NCBI RefSeq assembly: GCF_900090265.1
Contig: NZ_LT607752.1
Location: 806,001 to 870,000 of the forward strand
Direction: 5' to 3'
Length of the DNA: 64,000 nucleotides
DNA from: Micromonospora rifamycinica
GTDB lineage: Bacteria > Actinomycetota > Actinomycetes > Mycobacteriales > Micromonosporaceae
This document shows, piece by piece, positions 37,219 to 47,556 of this stretch (its first letter is position 1; the number at the start of each line of letters is the position of its first letter). The notes under the pieces are model-generated. The model ran no database searches, was not told where the DNA came from, and saw nothing but the letters and a program-made list of their open reading frames with translations. The position numbers and the translations under genes were made by a program.

Positions 37219-37986
37219 GTGGTGACCCGTCCCGGCTATCTGGACGCCCCCACCCCGCTGGCCTTCGCCCACCGGGGTGGGGCTGCCGACGGCGACGAGA
37301 ACACCGTCGCCGCGTTCGGCCGGGCCGTCGACCTCGGGTACCGGTACGTGGAGACCGACGTGCACGGCACCGCCGACGGGGTGTGTGTGGTCTTCCACGA
37401 CGCCACCCTGCGCCGGGTCACCGGTGAGCGGCGGCGCATCGCCGACCTGCGGTGGGCCGACCTGGCGTCGGTACGGGTCGGCGGCGCGGCGGCCGTACCC
37501 CGGCTCGACGAGGTGCTGGCCGGCTGGCCGCAGGTCCGGTTCAACATCGACGTGAAGGCCGACGGCGGGGTCGCCCCGGCGGTCACGGCGGTGACCCGGG
37601 CCGGCGCGGTCGACCGGGTGCTGCTGGCGTCGTTCAGCGACGCCCGGCTGGCCCGGCTGCGGGCGGCCACCGGCGGGCGGGTCGCCACCGGCCTGGGCGC
37701 GCGGGGGGTGGCCCGGCTGTGGCTGGCGTCGCGGCACGGGCGGCCGGTGCGGTTGCCGCCGTCGGTGGTGGCCGCGCAGGTGCCGCCGCGCTACGGGCGG
37801 GTGCCGGTGGTCGACCGCCGGTTCCTGGCCTACTGCCACCGGCTGGGGTTGCAGGTGCATGTCTGGACGATCGACGAACCTGCCCAGATGCACGACTTAC
37901 TGGATCGGGGTGTGGATGGCATCATGACCGATCACGTCGGCGTGCTGCGCGACGTCTACCGCAGCCGCGGCCACTGGGCCGCCTGA
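37219..37986 (+). CDS. glycerophosphodiester phosphodiesterase
   Basis: A 255-residue TIM-barrel enzyme. AFAHRGGAADGDENTVAAFGRAVDLGYRYVETDVHGTADGVCVVFHDATL carries the catalytic His-Arg pair, the metal-binding Glu/Asp (ETDVH) and the second His. It splits deacylated phospholipids to glycerol-3-phosphate and an alcohol. The start is GTG 37219 or 37222. No signal peptide is seen, so it is a cytoplasmic form. The transporter gene begins 15 bases after the stop. Confidence 0.9.
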   Translation: MVTRPGYLDAPTPLAFAHRGGAADGDENTVAAFGRAVDLGYRYVETDVHGTADGVCVVFHDATLRRVTGERRRIADLRWADLASVRVGGAAAVPRLDEVLAGWPQVRFNIDVKADGGVAPAVTAVTRAGAVDRVLLASFSDARLARLRAATGGRVATGLGARGVARLWLASRHGRPVRLPPSVVAAQVPPRYGRVPVVDRRFLAYCHRLGLQVHVWTIDEPAQMHDLLDRGVDGIMTDHVGVLRDVYRSRGHWAA

Positions 37987-38001
37987 GCCCCGAGGACCAC
38001 G

Positions 38002-39393
38002 ATGGCCGATCCGGTCACCACCCCCACCGTCGTCGACGCCCCGGCGGGCCTGCGCCGGGAGCGGCGTGGCTGGTACCTGTACGACTGGGCCAACTCGGCC
38101 TTCCAGACCACCGTGATCACGGTGTTCCTCGGTCCGTTCCTCACCACCGTCACCGAGTTGGCGGCGGGTTGCGAACTCGGTGCGGACACCTGTGACGGGT
38201 ACGTGCACCCGCTGGGCATCCGGGTCGCCGCCGGGTCCTACTACCCGTACCTGATCTCGCTGTCGGTGTTCCTGACGGTGTTCGTGTTGCCGGTGGTCGG
38301 GGCGATCGCCGACCGGACGGTGCACAAGAAGCGGTTACTGGCCGGGGCGGCGTTCACCGGGGCGGGGGCGACCATCGCGATGGCGCTGGTCACCGGGGAG
38401 CGGTACCTGCTCGGTGGTGCGTTGTTCCTGGTCGCCAACATCGCCTTCGGTGCGGCGGTGGTGGTGTACAACTCGTTCCTGCCGCAGCTCGCCGGCCCGG
38501 ACGAACGTGATGCCGTGTCCAGCCGGGGCTGGGCGATCGGTTATCTCGGCGGCGGCCTGCTGCTGGCGTTGAACCTGGTGGCGGTGACGCTGCTCAGCGA
38601 GGACGACGACCCGCAGCGCACCCTGGACCTGGCCCGCTGGTCGATCGTGTCGGCCGGGGTGTGGTGGGCGGCGTTCACCCTGGTGCCGTTGCGGTGGCTG
38701 CGGGAGCATCCCACCGCCGAGGCGTTGCGGGGTGGGGGCCGCAACGTGCTCACCGACGGGTTCCGGCAGCTCGGTCGGACGTTGCGGGAGGTCAAGGCGT
38801 ATCCGTTGACGCTGTTCTTCCTGCTGGCGTTCCTGGTCTACAACGACGGCATCCAGACGGTGATCACGCTGGCCAGCCAGTACGGCACCGAGGAGCTGCG
38901 GCTGGGGCAGAGCACCCTGATCGTGACGATCCTGCTGGTGCAGTTCCTCGCCTTCGGCGGCGCGTTGGGGTTGGGGGCGTTGGCCCGGCGGATCGGGGCG
39001 TGGAAGACGGTGCTGCTGTCGCTGGTGCTGTGGACCGGGGTGATCCTGGGGGCGTTCCGGTTGCCCGCGGAGGCGCCGGTGCCGTTCATGATCCTCGGTG
39101 GGGCGATCGGTCTGGTCCTCGGCGGCAGTCAGGCGTTGAGCCGGTCGCTGTTCAGCCAGCTCATCCCGGCCGGCCGGGAGGGTGAGTACTACGGGTTCTA
39201 CGAGATCAGCGACAAGGGCACCAGTTGGCTCGGCCCGTTGGCGTTCGGGTTGGTCTTCCAGCTCACCTCCTCGTACCGGGTGGGCCTGGTGTCGCTGTTG
39301 ATCTTCTTTGTGGTGGGGTTCGCGTTGCTGGCCGCGGTGCCGATGCGGCGGGCGATCCTGGCGGCCGGCAACACCCCGCCCCGGGTGCTCTGA
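38002..39393 (+). CDS. UMF1-family MFS transporter
   Basis: A 463-residue protein with 12 predicted membrane helices and the UMF1 (Atg22-like) signature WYLYDWANSAFQTTV near the N-terminus. Substrates of bacterial members are unknown; yeast Atg22 exports amino acids from vacuoles. The 15-base spacing to the phosphodiesterase gene suggests one transcript and perhaps uptake or efflux of a product of glycerophosphodiester cleavage, which is inference. Confidence 0.9.
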   Translation: MADPVTTPTVVDAPAGLRRERRGWYLYDWANSAFQTTVITVFLGPFLTTVTELAAGCELGADTCDGYVHPLGIRVAAGSYYPYLISLSVFLTVFVLPVVGAIADRTVHKKRLLAGAAFTGAGATIAMALVTGERYLLGGALFLVANIAFGAAVVVYNSFLPQLAGPDERDAVSSRGWAIGYLGGGLLLALNLVAVTLLSEDDDPQRTLDLARWSIVSAGVWWAAFTLVPLRWLREHPTAEALRGGGRNVLTDGFRQLGRTLREVKAYPLTLFFLLAFLVYNDGIQTVITLASQYGTEELRLGQSTLIVTILLVQFLAFGGALGLGALARRIGAWKTVLLSLVLWTGVILGAFRLPAEAPVPFMILGGAIGLVLGGSQALSRSLFSQLIPAGREGEYYGFYEISDKGTSWLGPLAFGLVFQLTSSYRVGLVSLLIFFVVGFALLAAVPMRRAILAAGNTPPRVL

Positions 39394-39402
39394 CCGGCGG
39401 AC

Positions 39403-39437
39403 AGCCCATCGACCCGATCGTCGTGTGTCGATGGGCT
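39403..39437 (+). terminator. hairpin between transporter and thymidine kinase
   Basis: A perfect 11-bp inverted repeat AGCCCATCGAC (39403-39413) and GTCGATGGGCT (39427-39437) with a 13-nt loop. It lies 10 bases after the transporter stop and 14 bases before the kinase GTG, so it may stop transcription or affect translation start. Confidence 0.5.
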
Positions 39438-39450
39438 AGGCTGCCCCGAC

Positions 39451-40167
39451 GTGACCGACGACGCCGCTGCCCTCCCCTCCTGCCTGGCCCGCCCGCTCCC
39501 GGGCCCGGACGACGGGCGCACCGGCTGCGCCGCCGCGCGGGGGGTCGACGGGCGACCCTTGCACGCCGCGGCGCTGAAGTTCTTCTGGGGGCCGATGGAC
39601 TGCGGCAAGTCCACCATGGCGTTGCAGATGAACTACAACCACGCCCGGCAGGGCCGCCGGGGGCTGGTCACCACCCGCATCGACCGGTCGTTGGGGCCGC
39701 AGGTGACCACCCGGATCGGGTTGGCCCACGCGGCGATCGAGGTGACCGACACCCTCGACCTGCGCGCCCTGGTCCGCGACACCTGGGCCGAGGGGGTCCG
39801 CATCGACTACCTGATCTGCGACGAGGCGTCGTTCTACGACGTGGCGCACGTCGAGCAGATGGCCGAGCTGGTCGACGGCTACGACGTCGACGTGTACGCC
39901 TTCGGCCTGGCCACCGACTTCCGGTCCTGCCTGTTCCCGGCCGCCCGGCGGCTGTTCGAGCTGGCCGACGAGGTGGCCCGCATCCAGGTGGAGGTGCTGT
40001 GCTGGTGTGGCCGGGAGGGCCTGCTCAACGCCCGGGTCGTCGACGGGCGGGTCGTACGGGAGGGCGCCCAGGTCGTCATCGGCGACACCGTGGACAGCGC
40101 CGAGGTGCGCTACCAGGTGCTGTGCCGGCGGCACTACCGCGCCGGTGACCTCGGCCCGCGCGCCTGA
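39451..40167 (+). CDS. tdk: thymidine kinase
   Basis: A 238-residue thymidine kinase of the type II group, which phosphorylates thymidine with ATP. The P-loop is GPMDCGKSTMAL, the catalytic Asp-Glu is in YLICDEASF, and the lasso and C-terminal zinc site includes CWCGREG and VLCRRHY. An N-terminal extension of about 40 residues precedes the P-loop. GTG 39451 is the start; upstream is a hairpin. Its stop nearly touches that of the convergent small gene. Confidence 0.93.
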   Translation: MTDDAAALPSCLARPLPGPDDGRTGCAAARGVDGRPLHAAALKFFWGPMDCGKSTMALQMNYNHARQGRRGLVTTRIDRSLGPQVTTRIGLAHAAIEVTDTLDLRALVRDTWAEGVRIDYLICDEASFYDVAHVEQMAELVDGYDVDVYAFGLATDFRSCLFPAARRLFELADEVARIQVEVLCWCGREGLLNARVVDGRVVREGAQVVIGDTVDSAEVRYQVLCRRHYRAGDLGPRA

Positions 40168-40170
40168 CGC

Positions 40171-40632
40171 TCAGTACGGGTCACCGCAGACCAGCCAGTC
40201 GCCGTCCTCCTTCACCACCGGCAGCCGGCGCTGCTCGGCCGCGCCGCCGTCGCGGACGACCCGGACGCTCACCTCACCGGCGGGCCGGCCGCCCCTGGTC
40301 CGCACCGACACGTCGAGGATCTCGTAGCCGGTGACCACCGGCGGGGTGCGGACCCAGCCGGCGAAGCCGACCTCGCTCCACCGGCCGCGGGTCTGCGCGC
40401 ACAGCCGCCGGTAGGCCTGGTCCACCTGCCCGGCGGACAGCTCCCGGAAGAACCCGTCGGCGCTCTGCCGCACCGGGCCGGTGGCGCCCATCACGACCTG
40501 CACGTTCCACAGCCCCAGCCCGGCCACCCCGACCAGGCACAACCCGACGGCGAGGCCGGCCAGGAACAGGCCGGTCCGCACCGGGCGGTGCCGCCGCGCC
40601 GGTCTGGTCCACGCCTGCTCCACGTCCATCAT
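40171..40632 (-). CDS. membrane-anchored protein of unknown function
   Basis: A 153-residue protein with one N-terminal membrane helix (TGLFLAGLAVGLCLVGVAGLGLW) and an exported domain of about 100 residues resembling DUF4878-type lumazine-like folds (FFRELSAGQVDQAYRRLCAQTRGRWSEVGFAGW). Two extracellular Cys are present. No closer family is recognised. It diverges from the acyl-CoA dehydrogenase gene and converges on tdk. Confidence 0.6.
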   Translation of the reverse strand: MMDVEQAWTRPARRHRPVRTGLFLAGLAVGLCLVGVAGLGLWNVQVVMGATGPVRQSADGFFRELSAGQVDQAYRRLCAQTRGRWSEVGFAGWVRTPPVVTGYEILDVSVRTRGGRPAGEVSVRVVRDGGAAEQRRLPVVKEDGDWLVCGDPY

Positions 40633-40739
40633 CTGCGACGGTAGGCGGCGGGGACGTGCCGCGGGGGCGGTTCGCCCCCTGTCGCGCCACCGGAGGCGAT
40701 CGTCTACCGTCGGCGCACCCCCTGGTGAAGGAGCGACGG

Positions 40740-42446
<1,707 letters not shown>

Positions 42447-42494
42447 GGTGTGCCGGCGGGCGGTGGTGGGCGGTCACCGCGGCGACGGGTCCGC

Positions 42495-43493
42495 TCAGCT
42501 GCGTCGCCGTGCCCGGGCGGCCCAGATGGCGTACGCCGGATCCCGGTCGAGGTTGTGCCGGTCGCGGTCGTAGCGGCGGGTGGTGCGCGGGTCGGCGTGG
42601 CCCATCGCGTCCTGGACGTCTTCCAGGGGCACCCCCTCCTCGCGGGCGGTGGTGGCGAAGGCGTGCCGCAGGGAGTGTGGGGAGAGTTTCGCCGCCGCGG
42701 CGATGCCGGCGGTCGCGGCCAGCCGGCGGACCAGGCGGAACACCGCGTGCCGGTCGAGCCGGCCGCCGGTGGTGGTGGCCAGCAGTGGGCCGGTCAACGC
42801 GGTCACGCTCACCCCCGCCGCCGCCGCCCGGTCGGCCAGGTAGGCGTCCACGGCGTACGCGGTGCCGGGGGTGAGGGCGCGTCGGCGGGGCTTGCCGCCC
42901 TTACCCACGAACCGGACGCTGCGGTGTCCCCGTTCGGCTCCCAGGTCGGTCAGGTCGAGCGAGACCAGCTCGCCGACGCGGAGTCCGAGGTCGGCGAGCA
43001 GGGCGATGGCGGCCCGGTTGCGGGCGGCTGTCGGGCCGGTGTCGGTGTCGGCGGCGGCGAGCAGGGCGTCGACCTCCTGCGGGGTGAGCCCGACGGTGAC
43101 GGAGTGGTCCCGGTCGACGCGGGGGCGGTCGGCGCCGGAGACCGGGTTGCCGTCGACCGCGCGGAGCTTGACCAGGAACTCGTACCAGCTGGACAGGGCG
43201 GAGAGCTTGCGGGCGACGGTGGCGGGGGTCAGCGGCCGGCCGCTGCGCGCCGCGGGGGTGGCCTCCAGGTGCCGGGCGTAGGCGTTGACGTCGAGGAAGT
43301 TGGCCCGCAGGGGGTCCAGGGCGCCGGTGGCGCACCAGGTGAGCCAGCCGGCGATGTCGCGCCGGTAGGCGTCGCGGGTGTGCGCCGACAGCCGGCGGTT
43401 GCGCAGCCACGCCTCGGTGAAGTCGACCGGTGTGCCGGACAGCGCCGGGCGGGTCGGGACGTGGGGCAGGACGGGGACGTCGGGGCGCGGCAT
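42495..43493 (-). CDS. tyrosine recombinase (XerC/D-like)
   Basis: A 332-residue recombinase with the core-binding domain (FTEAWLRNRRLSAHTRDAYRRDIAGWL) and catalytic residues Arg (LGLRVGEL), Lys (GKGGKPR), HSLRHAF, GHADPRTTRRYDR (His and Tyr). The C-terminus extends past the Tyr by about 25 residues. It stands alone without integrase-associated genes, so it may be a phage or element integrase remnant or a second Xer protein, 13 kb from the dif-like site. The start CAT at 43491-43493 lacks a strong ribosome site. Confidence 0.88.
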   Translation of the reverse strand: MPRPDVPVLPHVPTRPALSGTPVDFTEAWLRNRRLSAHTRDAYRRDIAGWLTWCATGALDPLRANFLDVNAYARHLEATPAARSGRPLTPATVARKLSALSSWYEFLVKLRAVDGNPVSGADRPRVDRDHSVTVGLTPQEVDALLAAADTDTGPTAARNRAAIALLADLGLRVGELVSLDLTDLGAERGHRSVRFVGKGGKPRRRALTPGTAYAVDAYLADRAAAAGVSVTALTGPLLATTTGGRLDRHAVFRLVRRLAATAGIAAAAKLSPHSLRHAFATTAREEGVPLEDVQDAMGHADPRTTRRYDRDRHNLDRDPAYAIWAARARRRS

Positions 43494-43566
43494 GCGAAAA
43501 AGACTCTCAGTCCCGGTGGGGAATCACCGTGAGGCGCGCCCGGTGGGATTGCCGCTGATGGGCTTT

Positions 43567-43600
43567 CCCTCCGGCGGGACCGATCGGTCCCGCCGGAGGG
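43567..43600. terminator. perfect 34-bp palindrome after hsp20
   Basis: CCCTCCGGCGGGACCGA (43567-43583) is followed directly by its own reverse complement, centred on CGATCG. It lies 13 bases downstream of the hsp20 stop on the minus strand and 73 bases before the recombinase start, so it should end hsp20 transcription. Confidence 0.65.
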
Positions 43601-43613
43601 AGGTGGAGCGGGA

Positions 43614-44036
43614 TCAGGCGGTGAGCTGCCGGCGGCCGTCGCCGGCGGTGACGGGCACCCGGCGGGGCTTCGCGCGCTCCGCGATGGGGATGCGCAGCGT
43701 CAGCACCCCGTGTTCGTAGGCCGCCTCCAGGCGGTCGGTGTCGAGGGTGTCGCCGAGGAAGAGCTGCCGGGAGAAGGTGCCCATCGGTCGTTCGGCGGCG
43801 ACGAGTTCGACGGTGTCGGAGGTGGGGCGACGGCGCTGGGCTCGGACGGTCAGCACGTTGCGCTCCACCGTGCAGTCGATGCTGTCGGGGTCCACCCCGG
43901 GCAGGTCGAACGCGGCGTGGAAGTGGTCGCCGTCGCGCCAGGCGTCGAGGTGCATCACGGCCGGTCGGCTCGTGGTGCCCAGGAGCTGCTCGGCGAGCCG
44001 GTCGATCTCACGGAAGGGGTCGGTACGCATCAGCAT
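43614..44036 (-). CDS. Hsp20/alpha-crystallin small heat-shock protein
   Basis: A 140-residue chaperone that holds unfolded proteins. The alpha-crystallin domain runs from AAFDLPGVDPDSIDCTVERNVLTV to YEHGVLTLRIPIAERAKPR, with the family's G-V-L-T-L motif. ATG 44036 follows GAGGAGG by 8 bases. A GAGTTGAG/CTCAACTC inverted repeat about 40-60 bases upstream resembles a HAIR site bound by HspR, so heat-responsive repression is likely. Confidence 0.92.
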   Translation of the reverse strand: MLMRTDPFREIDRLAEQLLGTTSRPAVMHLDAWRDGDHFHAAFDLPGVDPDSIDCTVERNVLTVRAQRRRPTSDTVELVAAERPMGTFSRQLFLGDTLDTDRLEAAYEHGVLTLRIPIAERAKPRRVPVTAGDGRRQLTA

Positions 44037-44071
44037 GGTGGTGCCTCCTCGGTTTCCTCGGGCCGAAGGTC

Positions 44072-44099
44072 CTTGAGTTGAGTCGGGTCGGCTCAACTC
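44072..44099. promoter_or_regulatory. HAIR-like (HspR) operator
   Basis: GAGTTGAG (44075-44082) and CTCAACTC (44092-44099) form an inverted repeat with a 9-nt spacer. The HAIR consensus is CTTGAGT-N7-ACTCAAG; CTTGAGT occurs at 44072-44078, but the right arm is CTCAAC. It lies in the hsp20 upstream region. HspR is not encoded here. Confidence 0.5.
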
Positions 44100-44152
44100 G
44101 TACTTCAGTATTTACCGCGTTCCGCGGCCTCCGTCAACCCGACGGGGCGGAC

Positions 44153-44360
44153 TCAGAGCGGGCGCCCGGTGGTGGCGTCCACGTGGGCGGGCACCTCCTC
44201 GTGCCGGTCCCCCACGTTGGACGTCCCCGACGGCTCGAACAGCAGGATCGACGCCCCGCCCGGAGCCGACGGCCGGTGCGCCACCCCGCGCGGCACCACG
44301 TACACCGCGCCCCGGGGCAGCACCACCGCCCGCTCACCGGTCGATCGGCTCGTCGCTCAT
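44153..44360 (-). pseudogene. cupin-domain protein with internal deletion
   Basis: The original start MSDEPIDR (from CAT 44360) runs into a stop. In another frame, GERAVVLPRGAVYVVPRGV and RPSAPGGASILLFEPSGT and EVPAHVDATTGRPL follow, which is the C-terminal half of a small cupin protein. An intact actinobacterial homologue would have roughly 50-60 more codons between the two parts, holding the HVHEDTDE metal site. So the gene lost its middle, including the metal ligands, and is likely dead. Confidence 0.75.
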
Positions 44361-44370
44361 CGCACCATCC

Positions 44371-45063
44371 TCACACCCGGGGGCCGGCGAGTCGGGCGGA
44401 CACCGCGTCGAGGACCCATTCCAGGCCGGTCGCGAAGGACGTCTCGGCGTCGGTGTCGGTGGCGTCGTACACGGCCCGGGTCAGTGCCGGGAACCGGCCG
44501 GTGGCGAGCATCCTCGTCAGGTGCGGGCCGGCGGCGCGCTGCCAGTCCCGCTTGGACAGGCCGGTGGCGCGCTCGGCCCGCCGGTCGGCCACCTCACGCC
44601 TGATCGCGCCGGTGACGTAGGCGCTGACGGTCGCCACCGCACACATGACGGTGTCGACGTCGGCGAGGCCGTCGAGGGCGGCCAGCCTGGCCTCGGTCAC
44701 GGCGAGGCCGTGCGGGCCGAGGGTGGGGCGGCCGCCGAGCAGGTCGGCCAGCCATTCGTGCCGTAGGGCCGCCTGCCGGGTGCGCTCGGCGTGCACGCGC
44801 AGCGCCTCCCGCCAGCCGTCGGGCGGCCGGTCGGGGAGGATCTCGGCGTAGACCTCGTCGACCATGAGGTCGAGCAGGTCGCCCTTGGTGGCGATGAACC
44901 CGTACAGCCGCATCGGGCCGACGTCCAGCCGGGCGGCGACCTTGCGTAGCGACACCGCCTCCAGGCCGCCCTCGTCGGCCAGCGCGACGGCGGCGGCGAT
45001 GATCCGGCCCCGGTCCAGCGGGGTCGGGGGTTTCGGCGGCTCCGGCCGGTCCCACACGGTCAT
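44371..45063 (-). CDS. TetR-family regulator with TetR_C-type domain
   Basis: A 230-residue repressor with a helix-turn-helix (GRIIAAAVALADEGGLEAVSLRKVAARLDVGPMRLYGFIATKGDLLDLM) and a long ligand-binding domain of the TetR_C class. It diverges from a flavin monooxygenase gene with a 15-bp palindrome between them, the classic tetR/tetX-like layout. The partner gene is frameshifted, so the regulator may now control a dead gene. Confidence 0.88.
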   Translation of the reverse strand: MTVWDRPEPPKPPTPLDRGRIIAAAVALADEGGLEAVSLRKVAARLDVGPMRLYGFIATKGDLLDLMVDEVYAEILPDRPPDGWREALRVHAERTRQAALRHEWLADLLGGRPTLGPHGLAVTEARLAALDGLADVDTVMCAVATVSAYVTGAIRREVADRRAERATGLSKRDWQRAAGPHLTRMLATGRFPALTRAVYDATDTDAETSFATGLEWVLDAVSARLAGPRV

Positions 45064-45099
45064 GATCGCTCCTCGCTGTTGCCTCGCATTCTAGGAGCC

Positions 45100-45114
45100 C
45101 GATACAGTGTATCG
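45100..45114. promoter_or_regulatory. TetR operator between regulator and monooxygenase
   Basis: CGATACA-G-TGTATCG is a perfect 15-bp palindrome located 2 bases before the monooxygenase ATG, which it would block when bound. CGTATCG recurs at 45124-45130 inside the gene. The adjacent TetR is the obvious binder. Confidence 0.65.
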
Positions 45115-45116
45115 CC

Positions 45117-46234
45117 ATGAGACAGCGTATCGGTGTGATCGGGGGCGGCCCGGGCGGCCTGACCTTCGCCCGGGTCCTGCACCGCCACGGCCACCGGGTC
45201 ACCGTCCTCGAACGCACCGCGCACCCGACGCCCGGCCCCCGGGTGGCACCCTCGACCTGCACGAAGAGCTGGGCCAACGGGCACTGGACAAGGCGGGACT
45301 GCGGGCCGGCTTCGAGGCGCTGTCCCGCCCCGAGGGGCAGGCCATGCGGATCCTGGACCCGGCCGGGACGGTGCTGCGCGACTGGCGGCCCGCGCCGGAC
45401 GAGCGGGCCAACCCCGAGATCGACCGGGGGCAGCTACGCGACCTGCTGCTCGGCGACCTCGACGTCCGGTGGGGGCGGGAGGTGACGCGGGTGGTGCCGG
45501 GAACCGGGGACGGCGCCCTGGTGCACTTCGCCGACGGGCGGCGGGAGGCCTTCGACCTGGTGGTGGGCGCGGACGGGGCGCGGTCCCGGGTCCGCCCGGC
45601 GGTCTCGGCGGTGACCCCCCGGTACACCGGCGTCACCTCGGTAGAGACGTCCCTGGACGACGTGGACACCCGCCACCCCGACCTCGCCCGGCTGGTCGGC
45701 GACGGGTCAGTGTCCGCGTACGGGGTGAACCGGTCCCTGACCGCCCAGCGCAACAGCGGCGGCCACGTCAAGGTGTACGCCACGTTCCGCGCACCCCTGG
45801 ACCGGTACGCCGGGTGGGACATGACCGACGTCGAGGCCGTCCGGACGGGTCTGCTGGCACTGTTCGAGGGCTGGGCACCTCCCGTGCTCGACCTGCTGCG
45901 CCACGGGACCGCCTTCGTCCCCCGGCCCCACTACACCCTGCCGGTCTCCCACACCTGGACCCACGTGTCCGGGGTGACGCTGCTGGGCGACGCCGCCCAC
46001 CTGATGCCGCCGCTGGGGGCGGGCGCGAACCTCGCGATGCTGGACGGCGCCGAACTCGCGGAGGCGATCGTCGCCGACCCGGACGACCTGGACCGGGCCG
46101 TCCGGGGCTTCGAGAAGCGGATGTGGGCCCGGGCCGGCCGGTGGGCGGAGCTGACGACGGCCGGCCTGCAACGCCTGGTGAGCCCGGATCCCGCCGCGGC
46201 GGTCGCCCTCTTCGACGAGGTCCAGCCGTCCTGA
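45117..46234 (+). pseudogene. FAD-dependent monooxygenase (TetX/PHBH-like) with frameshift
   Basis: The N-terminus from ATG 45117 reads IGVIGGGPGGLTFARVL-x-RHGHRVTVLER (FAD GxGxxG fold). Within CGGCCCCCGGG near 45233-45243 the reading must change by one base to continue as GGTLDLHEELGQRAL ... VGADGARSRVR ... LLGDAAHLMPPLGAGANLAM (the DG and GD motifs) to the stop at 46234. A one-base deletion in the C/G run, either real or an assembly error, explains it. The rest, about 370 codons, is intact. Relatives hydroxylate phenols or inactivate tetracyclines. Confidence 0.8.
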
Positions 46235-46288
46235 CCACCGGCGACCCCGGCGCCGACGGAACGTCGGGCAGGGAGGCCGGCCGCCGGC

Positions 46289-46690
46289 TCAGGGGCGCAG
46301 CGGCGTACGGCGGGGAACCACCCTGCGGTACGCGATACGCCACCCGGTGGCCTCTCTGCGGACGACGTCCTCGTAGACCACGCTGCCCGCGCGACCGTCG
46401 GCGTAGATGCCGATCGCCTTGGAGCGCACCCGCACCGTGCCGTCCGGGTCCTCGCTCACGCAGACGTTCGTGACGTGGTGACCGACCGGGTTCGCGTCAC
46501 CCAGCGCCAGGCTGGCCTCGCTGATCGCCTCATGCCCGCGCAGCTCGCCTCGGCCGAACGCGGATACGTCGTAGACGACGTCCGCGCAGAACAGCTCGTC
46601 CATGCGCCCGAACTCGCCGCCGTCCATCAGGTGACCGTGCAACGCCACGAGTTCGTGGATCGCCAGCCTGTCCTCAACCGACAGCCCCAT
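46289..46690 (-). CDS. SnoaL-like/NTF2-fold protein
   Basis: A 133-residue NTF2-like protein (LSVEDRLAIHELVALHGHLMDGGEFGRMDELFCADVVYDV ... RSKAIGIYADGRAGSVVYEDVVRREATGWRIAYRRV). The fold forms a small pocket used by cyclases, isomerases and dehydratases. The specific activity is unknown. ATG 46690 has GAGGAG 6 bases upstream and was preferred over ATG 46735. A 262-base AT-richer gap follows on its upstream side. Confidence 0.82.
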   Translation of the reverse strand: MGLSVEDRLAIHELVALHGHLMDGGEFGRMDELFCADVVYDVSAFGRGELRGHEAISEASLALGDANPVGHHVTNVCVSEDPDGTVRVRSKAIGIYADGRAGSVVYEDVVRREATGWRIAYRRVVPRRTPLRP

Positions 46691-47000
46691 TCTCAGCTCC
46701 TCGACGACGGGGAGCGCGTCGGCTTCCGGCTCCACTGACGTCGATCTTCCTACCAGATCCGGCTGTCAGGCCTGTGGTCCGGCGTGCGCAGGCCGATGTC
46801 AGCTGGAGCGGAGATCGGCCAGGTGGTCGGCCGGACGGCCTGTGCGGGCAGGCACAACATAACTGTCATTATGGTGTGTGGGTGTTGTGCACCTTATGCC
46901 CGCTCCAATTAGCGGATTACCGGTAATGGAAATACCGTAATTCGGATAGTGGGATTCCCCGTTCGGCCCCCACCTACGGCCCTGACTCTCGTCGGGTGTA

Positions 47001-47050
47001 GACCGTCGGACGGCCGCCGCCCCGGCCGGGGCGGCGGCCGTCCGACGGTC
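47001..47050. terminator. perfect 50-bp palindrome
   Basis: The left half (47001-47025, beginning GACCGTCGGACGG) is followed immediately by its exact reverse complement (47026-47050). It overlaps the stop codon of the minus-strand dehydrogenase fragment at 47049-47051, so it is placed as its terminator. The 25-bp arms with no loop are unusually long. Confidence 0.6.
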
Positions 47051-47556
47051 AGAACGCTCGGACCGCCGGCGGCATGCCCGGGAAGTCCGCCGACTCGCTC
47101 ACCGACGCCCACTTTTCGACGTCGTCGAGGGCGCGACGGTAGACCCGGGTGAGGTTGCGCACCGCCTCGGCGCCGAGCGGGAGCCGCAGCGGCGCGTCAG
47201 GGGCGTCGAGCACGTCGCGGATCACCCGGGCGGCGCGAGCCAGGTCGCCCTCCTGGACGCCGTCGGCCTCGGCCATGTTCGCGCGTACGGCACCGGTGGA
47301 CGCGTCGTAGTCGGCACTGCGCTGCGCCGTGCGGAGCACACCGGCGGCGTTGAACGCGGTACGGAGGCGGCTCGGCTCGACGATGAGGACCCGGACGCCG
47401 AACGGCGCGACCTCGCCCGCGAGCGCCTCCGACCAGCCCTCCAGGGCGAACTTGCCGGCCGAGTAGCTGCCGACGGCGGGGAACGACATCCGCCCACCCT
47501 GGCTGCTCATCTGCACGATCGCCCCCGAGCGACGCTGCCGCAGGTGGGGCAGTACG
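47049..47556 (-). pseudogene. short-chain dehydrogenase, C-terminal part (split gene)
   Basis: The segment continues the frame of the N-terminal part at 51029-51406: LPHLRQRRSGAIVQMSSQGG, then the catalytic VGSYSAGKFALEGWSEAL (Tyr-x3-Lys) and an intact C-terminus. Joined at the shared GTACTG, the halves would make a normal SDR of roughly 290 residues. The 3.47-kb element inserted here separates the coenzyme site from the catalytic Tyr/Lys, so the gene is broken. Confidence 0.85.
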
